A DNA stretch of 33,839 nucleotides. Source: Opitutia bacterium (lineage in GTDB: Bacteria; Verrucomicrobiota; Verrucomicrobiia; Opitutales; Opitutaceae). Every line of letters starts with the position of its first letter. Positions within the stretch are counted from its first letter, which is position 1. The stretch lies in assembly GCA_947467625.1 (NCBI GenBank), contig CANIJN010000029.1, positions 1 to 33,839 of the forward strand, in the 5' to 3' direction. The notes below the pieces were generated by a model. The model had not been told where the DNA came from. It saw only the letters and a list, made by a program, of their open reading frames with translations, and searched no databases. The position numbers and the translations under genes are program-made. This document shows, in pieces, positions 16,423-26,147 of this stretch.

Positions 16423-18815
16423 CGCAGGGTGTGGGCGCGTTGCATTTTTTCGAAGGGGATCGGCTCGAAGCCGGGGATTTCCCTGAACACGCGCGAGTCG
16501 GGGCGAAGGGCGAAGTTGCCCGCGGCCTCGTCGACGAAGCCGGGATCGGTGTCGATCTCCACGTTGTGGTGGCGGTAGTCCTGGTCGGGGTAACGGCTCG
16601 GACCGACGCCCTCGTTGTTGCCGATGAGGGCGTTATTGAAAATGCGATTGGTGAGCGGCGTGGTCGGATCGTTGTTCACCCCTACGCCGACGTAGGTTTT
16701 GGCGAAGGCGGGATAGCGGGTCGAATACGGTGGCGCGGTCACATCGACATCTTTCGCCAGCATGTTCGCGCTCGCCTGGAAGGTCTGCCGCGTCTTCTCG
16801 AAATCGCCGCCGTCGTTGATCTTCACTCCGGGATTGTCGATGAAGAGATTGTTGGCGATGACGTGGTCGTGTCCCCCGGTGACGCCGATCTGCGCGCGAC
16901 TCCACGGCGCCACGGTCCGCCCAATGTTGCGAAAAAAAACGTTGCCGACGATTTCCACGCCGTGGGTGCTGTTATCGAGGTAGATCGTGCAGTTCTGCGC
17001 GTTGTGGTCGGGACTGCCTCGCTCGTTGTGGTGGAAATAATTAAAGCGAATCTGGTTGCCGAGCATGCTCGGATTCTGACGCGTCTCGACGACTCCGCCG
17101 TCCTTGGACGCGGTCAGGCCGCGACAAATCTCGTTGAACTGGATGAGGTGATCGTTGCCGAGGAAGTAGAGCAGCCCGCCGTAGTTATCGTGGAGATAGT
17201 TTCCTTCCACGAGATTGCCGCACCCGTCCACGACCACGGCCTCGGCATACATATGCACGCGGCGGTCGGTGCGGGAGATGTCGCAATTGCGCACAAAATT
17301 CCCCGCCGGCGTCAGCGTCTTGCGATCACCGCCGCCGAGAATCACTCCGCCGATTCCGGTACCGTAGATTGTGCAGCTATCGAGACCGTTGCCCCGCCCG
17401 CCTTGACGATCCAATGCCGTCGCGCCCGGGAGGCGATTCGGCAGGCGCTCCATCCCCGTGCAGAGCACATGCCGATACGAGCCAGGGAGCCGCGGGAGCG
17501 GATTGCCGGTGCCAGCGGCCACGACTTCGGGCGGAGCGGCGACGCCACGCGAGACTTGCGCTGCCCATTCACCGGGCAAGCCGGTGTCCCAACCGAAACC
17601 GATCTGTGCGCCTGCGATGCCGGTGTTTCGAATGACGCAGTGCTCGACGATGTTGTCCTCCCCACGCTCGATGTAGACAGCGCTCGTGCGCGTGGCTTCC
17701 AAGGTGAGTCCACGGAGGCGCACGTGGGAGCAACCCTCCATCGCGACGAGTACGTCGTTGAGCATCGACACCACGACCTCCGATTTTTCGTTGAATCCGG
17801 CAGTCGGATACAGCGTCAGCACGCCGGTCTTTCGATCAAGATAATACTCGCCCGGCACATCGAGTTCCTCTGGGAGATTGGAAAAATAGAACCACTTCGC
17901 CATGTCGTGGTAAGTTGGCCACACTTGGATCGGAGTCGTGAACGTCACGGTCCCCAGCTTGGCGTCGATCGCGCCGATTTTCCGACTCGTGTGCGCGTAG
18001 GCCCGCACCAAGCCGCCGACGACATAGGCATCTTCCAGCGCTCCCCACTGGCTCAGATGCGAGATCGCCTGCTGCGGAAACAAGGCCGGATAGTCGCCGT
18101 TCCCCTCGGTTCCCCAGGGTTTAGTCGGCACGTCTTTTAAGATGAGGGTCGAATACTCCTTCGCCCCACCCTTGTCATCTTTTACCATGGCCTGCACCGC
18201 GCTCTCGATCAACCCGAGCATCGGCGCGGCGTCGTTGCGGTTCGGCCAGCGGGCCAACGTCGCCGCTTTCCCGTCGATGAACAATTCCAGCGGTGCAGTC
18301 ACGTAGTGGGTGTTGGACCCGAAGTCCACCGCATGCACTGGAATCAACTCGCCATAATCCGTAATGCCCAACGCCTTCAAATCCGCCTGCAACAGGTGCC
18401 GTCGCGCGGCGCGACTGCTGACGCGATCTAAAAAAACGCGGTCCACCACCGGACGAAAAGCCGACGCCGGCACCGTGCGCCCGCCGACGAGGCGCACCGT
18501 CTCTCCGGCACTGGCGGCATAGACGACGGGCGCGCCGCGTTGGCCGGAATCACGCGCATCGAGATCGAAGGAATGCTTGCGTTGATACACCCCGCCTCGG
18601 ATGCAAACCGTGACGCCCTCGGCGGGATACGTCTTCGCTGCGCTGAGTGCGCGCACGGCATCCCGCGCACGCTCCAACGTGGCGAACGGACGTTCGTGGC
18701 TACCCGGACTCGCGTCATCGCCTTGTGGGGCGACGTAAAACTCGGCGGCTGGCAAAAGAAACGACGAAGCCGTGAGCAGAACAACCAGAGCGCGAAGCGA
18801 ACCAAGGCGTGTCAT
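16419..18815 (-). CDS. Exported right-handed parallel beta-helix protein (pectate-lyase-like fold)
   Basis: A 798-residue protein with a signal peptide (about 1-23). The mature N-terminus FYVAPQGDDASPGSHERPFA, followed by TLERARDAVRAL and CIRGGVY, is the standard opening of PbH1 beta-helix proteins. The centre has many short turns of the type ..IVEHCVIRNTG..IGG..V, NLVEGNYLHDNYGGLLYF, NQIRFNYFHHNERG and HVIANNLFIDNPGV, repeated about every 22-25 residues. The C-terminus (FVDEAAGNFALRPDSRVFRE) is also family-typical. Such proteins are polysaccharide lyases, glycosidases or epimerases, or bind polysaccharide; I cannot place a catalytic site, so the activity is unassigned. The neighbours (esterases, dehydrogenase) suggest extracellular or periplasmic glycan processing. 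It lies 99 bp after the triple esterase. Confidence 0.85.
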   Translation of the reverse strand: MTRLGSLRALVVLLTASSFLLPAAEFYVAPQGDDASPGSHERPFATLERARDAVRALSAAKTYPAEGVTVCIRGGVYQRKHSFDLDARDSGQRGAPVVYAASAGETVRLVGGRTVPASAFRPVVDRVFLDRVSSRAARRHLLQADLKALGITDYGELIPVHAVDFGSNTHYVTAPLELFIDGKAATLARWPNRNDAAPMLGLIESAVQAMVKDDKGGAKEYSTLILKDVPTKPWGTEGNGDYPALFPQQAISHLSQWGALEDAYVVGGLVRAYAHTSRKIGAIDAKLGTVTFTTPIQVWPTYHDMAKWFYFSNLPEELDVPGEYYLDRKTGVLTLYPTAGFNEKSEVVVSMLNDVLVAMEGCSHVRLRGLTLEATRTSAVYIERGEDNIVEHCVIRNTGIAGAQIGFGWDTGLPGEWAAQVSRGVAAPPEVVAAGTGNPLPRLPGSYRHVLCTGMERLPNRLPGATALDRQGGRGNGLDSCTIYGTGIGGVILGGGDRKTLTPAGNFVRNCDISRTDRRVHMYAEAVVVDGCGNLVEGNYLHDNYGGLLYFLGNDHLIQFNEICRGLTASKDGGVVETRQNPSMLGNQIRFNYFHHNERGSPDHNAQNCTIYLDNSTHGVEIVGNVFFRNIGRTVAPWSRAQIGVTGGHDHVIANNLFIDNPGVKINDGGDFEKTRQTFQASANMLAKDVDVTAPPYSTRYPAFAKTYVGVGVNNDPTTPLTNRIFNNALIGNNEGVGPSRYPDQDYRHHNVEIDTDPGFVDEAAGNFALRPDSRVFREIPGFEPIPFEKMQRAHTLR

Positions 18816-18914
18816 GAGGTCGAGGAAGCGTCCCGGCGCGAGTGCAAGGGTTTTGGTTTCTGCTCAAAGCGTGTGCTCCCTCTTGGATTTTGCATCGGGC
18901 GGCGTCGTTTATTG

Positions 18915-21900
18915 CTATTTTTCGACGGCTTCGGCCGCGACGGAGGCAGCACTGCCGAGGGTGAAATCGGCGGCCTGGCCGCGGCGCTGGCGGGCGAGCC
19001 ACGCGATAGCGGCGGCGGGTTCGGAATCATGTCCGCCTTCGAAGACGGTGATGCGGGCCTGGCTGGCGATCCGGCGGAAGAGCACGGGCTTTTGCCGCTC
19101 CGGGTCGGTTTGGGTCTCGCTGGCGAGCGCGGCGGGAATCTTCTGCTCCTTCACCATGGAGCGGATGTCGGCCTCGCTGACTTTGCGTTCCGGGTGGCCC
19201 GAGGCTGCGGCGAGGGCGTTGAACGCGTAAAGCGAGTGGCTCACTGGCACGGACCCCGTGTGTCCGTCGTGGATACCGGTATTGATGTCGAGCGGCACAG
19301 CTTTGGCCGCGGCCAGATGAAAAAGGGGGGAGCGCTTCCGATATTCGCTCTCGGTCGTCGGGCTGGGCGGGCCGCCGCAGGATTGTTCGAGCATCTTTGC
19401 GTAGTTGGTCTTGCGGGCGGTGCTCTCCGCGTGCCAGGCGGCGAGGTCGGAGATGGGCACCCAAGCGCTCACGCCAGCCCACACCTGCGGTGCGCGGGCG
19501 GCCATGACGAGGGCCATGTGGCCACCACCCGAGCCGCCGAGGAGGGTGATGCGGGACGAGTCAATGCGAGCGTGTTTCTTCGCGTAATCGACGGCGTCGA
19601 GAATGTCTTGGGAGGCGAGTTCCGAGGCGCAGGCTTCGGGGCGGCTATTGGGTCCGCGAAAATCGGGAGCGACGAGCACCCAGCCCATTTTCTTAGCGAG
19701 GCCGATGAAGGACACGCCCTGCTCGAAGCCGCCGCTCCACGAATGGAGGTAGACCAAGAGCGGGACTCCTTGGCCCTGCACATCGCGGGCTGCGCTCTCG
19801 GGGCAATGCCAGATGACCAGTTGTTCTGTTCCGTCAATCGAGCTGGGGATACGAACCGCGTGCTGTGCTGCCGCCGCGCGTTGCTCGGCGAGCGTGAGAC
19901 GTTTGGCTGGCGGTGGCTTCACGGGAGCAGAGGCCGGTGCGGTCGCAGGTTTGCTGGGCTCGATGGCCGCGGGCGGTGCGTTGATTTTTCCCTCGCGCTG
20001 AAAGGCCTGCCAGTCGGTGGCAAAGGCGGCGTTGATGAGCCAGGAGGCCGTGGCTCGGTTGCCCTTGAAATCTGCGAACGGGGTGACGCTCAGGGTTTGA
20101 GCGCCGCCCTTCGTCGGATCCCAGTTTTGGCCGAGGTGGCCTTTCTCGATGGGGAGGGAGGTGAGCTTCACGGGGCTTTGGCGAGCATCTCCAGCGGCCG
20201 GCACCCGCGCCGCGAAGCTGTGCCGGAGAAAGGAAAATACCAAGGGCCAGGTCTTTTCACCGGGGGCGTGACCGGTCTTCGGCTCGACGGCGAAGCTCCA
20301 CACGGCGGCGTGGTTTTTTCTCAGCGTCGGGACCACGGCGAGATTCTCCTCCTTGGACGGACGCGCCAGAAAGGGATCGTCCTCGCCGAAGATGACCAAC
20401 CCTGGCACCTGTGCCGCGCCGGGCTGATACACCTGAAACGTGATGCCGGGGCGCATCGACACCCAGCCCCAGACGCGATCCGGCGCAGACGCGGGGAACA
20501 CCGCAGAGAAGCCGGTGCCGTTCGAGTGGCCGTAGAGAAAGAGCGGCGCATGACCCAGCTCAGGGTGGCCGGTTTTTTCGCCCCAAACCTGCAATCGATC
20601 GAAAAGTAAACTGCCCGGCCAGAAGCCCCGCTGCAGGGGATTGCCCACGAACTTGAACAAAGCCAGGTGCAGCTCCTGGGCGAGCGCGCGCAGGTCAGCA
20701 CGGCGGAAGAGATTCTCGCCGCTGCCGTGGCCGGACATGACGACGATGCCTTTCACCACGCTCACCCCATCCGGCAGCCAGAGATCCCACTTCACCTCCT
20801 CGCGTTTGCCTTCGCCTTTCTGCTTCACCGCTTCGGCCCACTGCGCGGCACTGATTTTCCAATCCCAATTTCGCGCCACCACCTGCTGCGGCGCGGGCGT
20901 GCCCCACTTCGCTTCATCGAGCACGCCGTTCCAGCTCTGCGTGTCCTTCGACTGCACGTTCGCACTGACCCAACCGATGCTATGGCACTCGGGGAGGTGC
21001 TCGTAGCCGCTCCATTCCGTGCCGCCATGCGCACGTCTCGGCGCAGTCCATTGTTGATCGAGCCATGGCACGACCTTCTCCGCCCACTTTGCACCATGTT
21101 CGCGCAGGCCCTGGCCGCTGAAGTGAACACCCTGACCGTTACGTTCGCGCAGCTCGCCTTTGAGCGCGTCGCTGTCCGGGCCTGCAAAGGCGATGCCATC
21201 CTTCCACAGCGAGGCCTGCGCCGCGCGGATGTCGGCGCTGCCTTCGTCGCCGGGCACATGATAACTCGCCTGTGCGACAAACCACGGCGCTTCCCAGCCG
21301 ATCGCCCGTCGCGAGTCGCGGATGAGCTTTTCGAGATACTTGCGGTAAAGCGGGCCCGCCAGCGTCCGCGACGTGTCTTTCTGGTTCGCATCGCTCTCGC
21401 CCTGATGCCAGAGCACGGCGCGAAAGCCTTGCGGTCCGAGTGGTTTCAAACGTGCGACGAAGGCGTCGTAGGCTGCGCCTTGGCTGGCCCAGGTGCCGTC
21501 GGGGCGTTTCTCCACGCGGCGCTCGATGGTGGGAGGATTCGGAAAGGTCGCGCCCTTGGGCAACCACTCGCGTACACTCGTCGCGCCGATGCCGCAGGCG
21601 ATGATGCCCACGGGCACCTCTTGTTTGGCCACCACGGCATCGGCAAATGGCGGGATGAAACTACCCCCGCCACCGCTCGCGCCCGGCTGCGGATCGTCCG
21701 CGAGCCGCCAGCTCGTGCCATCAAATGTGGCGACGCGACCGCTCTGTGGTTTTTGTTTTTCCTGACCGTGATTAGCCGAGTTTGACTGTCCCGCGATGAC
21801 GAACACCTCGCCCACGCCGACATGCTCGACAGCGCCAGAAGCGACCGCCTTGCCTCCGTGGGAAACGCGCACCTCGAGCCTCCACCAACCACCGGCCGCA

Positions 21901-22166
21901 GCGTCGAGGACGCCGGAAATCGTGCGGTTGGAAAACGTCGCATTGAGTCGCTGCCACCCTGCGTCCGACGCGGCGCCGACCAACCGCGCCTCCATGACCG
22001 CATCGCTCGGCACCACCTCGGGAAGCTGTCCCGCGATCTTCAGCATCCCCCGCGTGAGAGTGGCCCGCTGCACGACTTGGAAATCACGCGGCGAGGTCAG
22101 CGTGAGATTGGCGGCGTGCAGTGCGGCGAGGGGAGCGAGTAGCAGAACGAGGAGGAGGTATTTCAT
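18915..22166 (-). CDS. Triple-domain esterase: SASA/SGNH + alpha/beta hydrolase + prolyl-oligopeptidase-like hydrolase
   Basis: A 1083-residue exported protein. The start at 22166 gives signal peptide MKYLLLVLLLAPLAALHAA; the earlier frame overlaps the receptor gene. Three catalytic modules follow. (1) SGNH/SASA esterase (about 20-375): AGQSNSAN with S128, WHQGESDA (253-260) and VHFSGQGLREHG with H348. (2) Alpha/beta hydrolase (about 455-655): MSGHGSGEN, nucleophile GHSNGTG (S548), FGEDDPF and TGHAPG (H633). (3) After a Pro/Ala linker (730-755), a prolyl-oligopeptidase/DLH-like hydrolase (about 765-1060): LHSWSGG oxyanion motif, GGSGGGH (S879), GIHDGHTG (D967) and EGGHD (H1046). All three triads look complete. 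A secreted enzyme removing several esters from one glycan is the likely role (inference). It follows the second receptor gene by 91 bp. Confidence 0.85.
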   Translation of the reverse strand: MKYLLLVLLLAPLAALHAANLTLTSPRDFQVVQRATLTRGMLKIAGQLPEVVPSDAVMEARLVGAASDAGWQRLNATFSNRTISGVLDAAAGGWWRLEVRVSHGGKAVASGAVEHVGVGEVFVIAGQSNSANHGQEKQKPQSGRVATFDGTSWRLADDPQPGASGGGGSFIPPFADAVVAKQEVPVGIIACGIGATSVREWLPKGATFPNPPTIERRVEKRPDGTWASQGAAYDAFVARLKPLGPQGFRAVLWHQGESDANQKDTSRTLAGPLYRKYLEKLIRDSRRAIGWEAPWFVAQASYHVPGDEGSADIRAAQASLWKDGIAFAGPDSDALKGELRERNGQGVHFSGQGLREHGAKWAEKVVPWLDQQWTAPRRAHGGTEWSGYEHLPECHSIGWVSANVQSKDTQSWNGVLDEAKWGTPAPQQVVARNWDWKISAAQWAEAVKQKGEGKREEVKWDLWLPDGVSVVKGIVVMSGHGSGENLFRRADLRALAQELHLALFKFVGNPLQRGFWPGSLLFDRLQVWGEKTGHPELGHAPLFLYGHSNGTGFSAVFPASAPDRVWGWVSMRPGITFQVYQPGAAQVPGLVIFGEDDPFLARPSKEENLAVVPTLRKNHAAVWSFAVEPKTGHAPGEKTWPLVFSFLRHSFAARVPAAGDARQSPVKLTSLPIEKGHLGQNWDPTKGGAQTLSVTPFADFKGNRATASWLINAAFATDWQAFQREGKINAPPAAIEPSKPATAPASAPVKPPPAKRLTLAEQRAAAAQHAVRIPSSIDGTEQLVIWHCPESAARDVQGQGVPLLVYLHSWSGGFEQGVSFIGLAKKMGWVLVAPDFRGPNSRPEACASELASQDILDAVDYAKKHARIDSSRITLLGGSGGGHMALVMAARAPQVWAGVSAWVPISDLAAWHAESTARKTNYAKMLEQSCGGPPSPTTESEYRKRSPLFHLAAAKAVPLDINTGIHDGHTGSVPVSHSLYAFNALAAASGHPERKVSEADIRSMVKEQKIPAALASETQTDPERQKPVLFRRIASQARITVFEGGHDSEPAAAIAWLARQRRGQAADFTLGSAASVAAEAVEK

Positions 22167-22257
22167 GCGGGTAGCGACCCGAGCCTGGAGAAACCAATCA
22201 CGGCTAAAGCAAGCGCGTGAAACAGGTGGGCCACAGAGCGAGTTGCACAGAATATCC

Positions 22258-25200
22258 TCAGAAATCAAACGTCGTCGTAAAGATGAACTGGCGCCGGCTG
22301 ACAATCCGCCACGCCGCGATTGAACCGTCCGCGTCCGCAGCGATGGGCTGCAGGCGGCCGCCCTCGGTCAGGTTGCGGACGTTGAATTGAAAGGTTGTCC
22401 CGACCTTGTTGCCAAACAGCCGCGTGCGATAGCCAGCAAATGCGTCCACATAAAGGTGCGCCTTGTCGTAGATCGGCCGCGTGGGATCATAGTCGGTGAT
22501 GACGGCCGGCAGCTGCTGCTTACCCCAGTAGCCGATTGCTCCTTTGTCCTCCCAGCGCAGCGCGCCGCCGACGTTGATTCTTTTCAGGATGGAATTTTCG
22601 GTGATCCCGGCTAGCTGGAAGTTTGTCGTGGCGTTGGCGCGATACTTGCGAATCTGTGGATTGGAGAGACCCTCGGTGGCGAGCGCGAGGTTGAGCGGTG
22701 CTATGATGTTTGCCGCCACATCCTGCGCCTGCGTTTGCGAAGTGTTCGGATATCTGAAGGTGAACCACGGCTGACCATTGATTGGGTCAATGATCGATTG
22801 CCACACCTTCATGCGCTCAGCCAGGTACTGGGCGACTTCTTTGCCAATATGGCCCTGAATCGACTCGGACTCGGCGACGTTGAGCTTCAGCGTCCAAAAT
22901 TTCGTCGGGTTGTAGTTGAGCTCGATCTCCCGACCCTTTGCGATCACGTCTTGGGTAGCGGTCATGCTGTATTGAAATTGATTCAGGAAACTTACCGGCA
23001 TCTGCATGATGGCCGCTACCCGGGTATTCAATTCACTCGGCGTCAGCGTTTGGCCTTGAGCGGCGGCCGCCGCATTTGCCCAGATAATCGCCTGCTGCTG
23101 GAGCTGGTAAACCGCGAAGGAGGTCACCGGCAAATTGTTGATGCCGCCGATGTGGTCTACGCCGATGATGCGGGTCGCAATGATGCCGGCGTTGCCGGTG
23201 CGAGAGCGGAGTTGCCGCGTGTCATACTGGTTTGCCCGGATCACGAGCTTCCCGGAGAAAAGATTGAGCGCAAAACCGTAGTCCTTCCCCGTGCCACTGG
23301 GATCGGGTAGATTTTTTAGATAGATGTCGGTTTGAATTGTTGCCGGCTGGAAGCTGTCTGATTTGTTGGCAAACACGCTGAACCACTTCACCGGCTTGAG
23401 CACGATGCCGATATTCCGCGTTGGGCCTTTGCTCAGGAGCCAGTCGGTGGTCGGAAAGCTGAGAAAGGACTTCTCATCGACTGTGTAGCCGTCGGGGTTG
23501 ATGTAGATCGGCGCGTTGGCCTGAGCGTAGCGCGCATCGTGCCGGAGGCCCAGGGTCGTCACGACCCGGTCGTCAAGAAAATGACTCTGGAGAATGGCGC
23601 CACGGCTCTTGAGAATCTGCCACGAGCGGCTGCTGCCATTGTAGGCGGGCGCGAGCCGGGCCTGTTCGGTGACCATCTGTCCGGCGCTGTTGACGCCCCA
23701 AGTAAACGGATAGACGCCCGGCGTCTGATAATTGAAGGGCGCATAGTCGACATTCTGTCCCTGATTATCACCCATGTAGAAAAAGAAGTTCGGCAGGGCC
23801 ATCGTGGTGCCTTGAGGCAAGGTGCGTCCGTCCCTCATCGGCAGGCCGGCGGCGGCGCGGACTGCGTTGTTCAACCAGGGATGGTCGTCGATGATCGCGT
23901 CGCGGCTGGTGCGGCTCCATGACTTGAAATCCTTGTACTCGGTGAAGGCGCCCAGCTCGTGGCGGCCGAGCCAGCGCAGCCAGCTCCTGTCGCGAGTGAA
24001 GTCGAGCCGGTAGGCGAGTTGCGCGCGATAGGTGTCGCGATCAAGCGGGTTGGTGACCGTTTGGTTGATGTTGTTGATGAAGGGCCTGAGAAAACCCGGA
24101 TTGGGCCGGCCATCGAGTAGGTTCTTGTTCACGTCGACCTGCAAAATCGCCTGGCTCAGCGTGCCGCCGGCAATGACGTTGCGCACGTACCGATCCGTCT
24201 GCTCACGGAACCAACCCAGTTGGACAAACGCGTTCTGGCGCCCGGTCGAAAGCAGCGACTGATCAATCAGCACCGAAGCGATCTCACTCTTGTCGTCCTG
24301 ATGGTTGGGCGCCGCCAGATTGATGCGCGTCCAATCGTAGATGGCCTTGGAGGCCAGCGGCGGAAAATCGTTCACCAGCGGTTGGGAAACCCGGTAGCCG
24401 CTGGGGTCGAGCGCTGGTGCCTCGAAGAATGCCGGGCCATTTTGGGAGGCCGGGTTGGCCGGCCCCGTCGAGGTGTTGCTGGAAAGTCCGGAGCGCGAGG
24501 GTCCCCAATAGAACATGCCGTTTTGATCGAGCAGGAACACCGAGTTTCCCGGGTAGCGATCACGGTTGAGCACGGAGGGTAAACCAACCGTGGTGACTCC
24601 ATTGATCGTTGCCGACGCAGTCACCGGATCCCAGGTCGGCGAACCGGCATTGCGCCACGCTGTGATCGATTCGCGCGGCGTGGTCGTATTGGGGCGGTTG
24701 CCATAGCTGTGATAATACGAAAACGAGCCGGAGATGCTAGTGGTCTTGAAAGGATTGAAACGGATCATGCCGTTGTAGCGCTCGGTCTGGTAGCCCGATG
24801 GTTTGAGCTGAAAGCCATCGCGCTGCCCGACGGCGCTACCGCGAATCGCCAACACACCCGGCTTAAGCACGCGGTTCAGGTCGAGGCTCGTGCGATAGCC
24901 ACCGAAGCTGTCGTAGCGCGCGCTGACTTGGGAGCGGCTCTTGGAGAGATTAACGGAAGCCCGCACCGTGTTCACTGTTCCGGCGGCGTTACCGATGCCG
25001 AAGATATTGGAATTAGGTCCGCGTCCGAGTTCCACCGCGTCGACCTCAAGCACGTCGATCGGCGTGCGACCGCTCGTCTCAAAATTGCCGAAGGAGACAT
25101 TCGCATTGCCCACGCCGCGAATGCGGTTGGCGGTGAGTGGATCGTATTGGGTATTATCGGTCGCGGAGCCGTTGCGGTCGAACGAGAAATTGGTGAACGT

Positions 25201-26040
25201 CGCCGTGCCCTCGGTGCTGGCCTCATAGGCGAAAATGTCGTCCATGTTGAGCAGCGCGAGGTCGGTCATCTGCTGTTTGGTGATGACCGTGATCGAGGCG
25301 CCGAGGTCCTCGAGTTTGGCGTTCATGCGCGTTCCCGAGAGCGTGTTGGCGCCGTAGTAGCCCGCGTCCTTTTCTGACGTGACCATGAAGGGTGAGAGTT
25401 CGACTGTTTCGCTCGTGGCGGGCGCGACCGGAGCGGTTTGGGCCGAGGCTTCAGCGGCGCCAAACGCGAGCAGGCTGAGGATCGAGAGCAGGGTGGGGGA
25501 TTTCATCGGAGTTTGGGGGGCGTTCGTCTGGTTTCGGGGATTCGCGGTAGGTTCCGCCGGATTGGCGGGGGGTGAAATGGGTGTCGGTGAAATTCCCGGT
25601 CGGACCTGAGGTGCCAGCTTCTTCACTGCGATGGAGCCGCTGTCCGTTTGCACCGCGATCAGGCTCGTGCCGGCGAGAATCCGGTCGATGGCCTCGCGGG
25701 GTGTGAACGCCCCCTTGACTGCGTTCGTGCGCACGCTCGTGGCGTCGTCGGCGACGTAGAGAAGTTGCACGCGAGACTGCGCGATGAACTGCTTAAAAAC
25801 CGCCGCCGCTTCACCCGAGGGAAGATCGAAGGACCGCTTGGCCGAGGCTTCGGGAGTCGTGGCAGCCCCTACGCTCGAGATCAAGGCGCAGCCCACCGCG
25901 AAATGTATCGCGAAGGTTGGCGGAAAGTAGACGCGGGGTAGGGGCACTGCTACTAAGACGAACCACCGCAAAAAACAGTTAGAGGCGGAGCGAAAGCGCC
26001 GCGGGTCGTGGCGGGCGGGCAACGGCGTCATGCGCAGCAT
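22258..26040 (-). CDS. TonB-dependent receptor with STN domain and an internal second signal-peptide-like segment (locus B)
   Basis: A 1260-residue frame. The N-terminus has a long basic lead, a hydrophobic run (FAIHFAVGCALISSVGAA, about 43-60) and an STN domain (about 68-140, RSFDLPSGEAAAVFKQFIAQ ... GSIAVKK). A Pro/Asn-rich linker (142-177) follows, then MKSPTLLSILSLLAFGAAEA (179-198), which reads as a complete second signal peptide, then ETVELSPFMV (211-220), plug (about 225-370; GTRMNAKLEDLGASITVITK) and a barrel ending FTTTFDF with a terminal Phe. Translation could begin at 26040 (with STN) or at the internal ATG at 25506 (without STN), the latter giving a normal receptor of about 1082 residues. 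The upstream sigma/FecR pair (26937-28599) should be its regulator but is separated by a toxin-antitoxin module. The ligand is unknown. Confidence 0.88.
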   Translation of the reverse strand: MLRMTPLPARHDPRRFRSASNCFLRWFVLVAVPLPRVYFPPTFAIHFAVGCALISSVGAATTPEASAKRSFDLPSGEAAAVFKQFIAQSRVQLLYVADDATSVRTNAVKGAFTPREAIDRILAGTSLIAVQTDSGSIAVKKLAPQVRPGISPTPISPPANPAEPTANPRNQTNAPQTPMKSPTLLSILSLLAFGAAEASAQTAPVAPATSETVELSPFMVTSEKDAGYYGANTLSGTRMNAKLEDLGASITVITKQQMTDLALLNMDDIFAYEASTEGTATFTNFSFDRNGSATDNTQYDPLTANRIRGVGNANVSFGNFETSGRTPIDVLEVDAVELGRGPNSNIFGIGNAAGTVNTVRASVNLSKSRSQVSARYDSFGGYRTSLDLNRVLKPGVLAIRGSAVGQRDGFQLKPSGYQTERYNGMIRFNPFKTTSISGSFSYYHSYGNRPNTTTPRESITAWRNAGSPTWDPVTASATINGVTTVGLPSVLNRDRYPGNSVFLLDQNGMFYWGPSRSGLSSNTSTGPANPASQNGPAFFEAPALDPSGYRVSQPLVNDFPPLASKAIYDWTRINLAAPNHQDDKSEIASVLIDQSLLSTGRQNAFVQLGWFREQTDRYVRNVIAGGTLSQAILQVDVNKNLLDGRPNPGFLRPFINNINQTVTNPLDRDTYRAQLAYRLDFTRDRSWLRWLGRHELGAFTEYKDFKSWSRTSRDAIIDDHPWLNNAVRAAAGLPMRDGRTLPQGTTMALPNFFFYMGDNQGQNVDYAPFNYQTPGVYPFTWGVNSAGQMVTEQARLAPAYNGSSRSWQILKSRGAILQSHFLDDRVVTTLGLRHDARYAQANAPIYINPDGYTVDEKSFLSFPTTDWLLSKGPTRNIGIVLKPVKWFSVFANKSDSFQPATIQTDIYLKNLPDPSGTGKDYGFALNLFSGKLVIRANQYDTRQLRSRTGNAGIIATRIIGVDHIGGINNLPVTSFAVYQLQQQAIIWANAAAAAQGQTLTPSELNTRVAAIMQMPVSFLNQFQYSMTATQDVIAKGREIELNYNPTKFWTLKLNVAESESIQGHIGKEVAQYLAERMKVWQSIIDPINGQPWFTFRYPNTSQTQAQDVAANIIAPLNLALATEGLSNPQIRKYRANATTNFQLAGITENSILKRINVGGALRWEDKGAIGYWGKQQLPAVITDYDPTRPIYDKAHLYVDAFAGYRTRLFGNKVGTTFQFNVRNLTEGGRLQPIAADADGSIAAWRIVSRRQFIFTTTFDF

Positions 26041-26147
26041 AGACTGTCAGCCCAAGCCGTTTACCGAAGGGATACCTGCGCTCCAGCTTTCCGATCGGCG
26101 CTCAGTTATGGATTGCAGATCATACGTCATTGAAGTAGTGTCTAACG

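Noticed and set aside
16431-18140. 569-codon plus-strand frame
   Set aside because: Antisense to the beta-helix gene; rich in Val, Asp, His and Arg without domain motifs.
18540-20609. 689-codon plus-strand frame
   Set aside because: Antisense to the beta-helix and triple-esterase genes, both with clear motifs; composition typical of a shadow frame.
4455-26040. SusCD-type polysaccharide utilisation locus
   Set aside because: Receptors are STN/FecR-linked and no SusD-like lipoprotein is present, so the Bacteroidetes model does not apply.
26113-26141. TTGCAG - 17 bp - TAGTGT as the toxin promoter
   Set aside because: Only 3 of 6 matches in each hexamer, and the -10 would end about 6 bases before the start codon; too weak to list.
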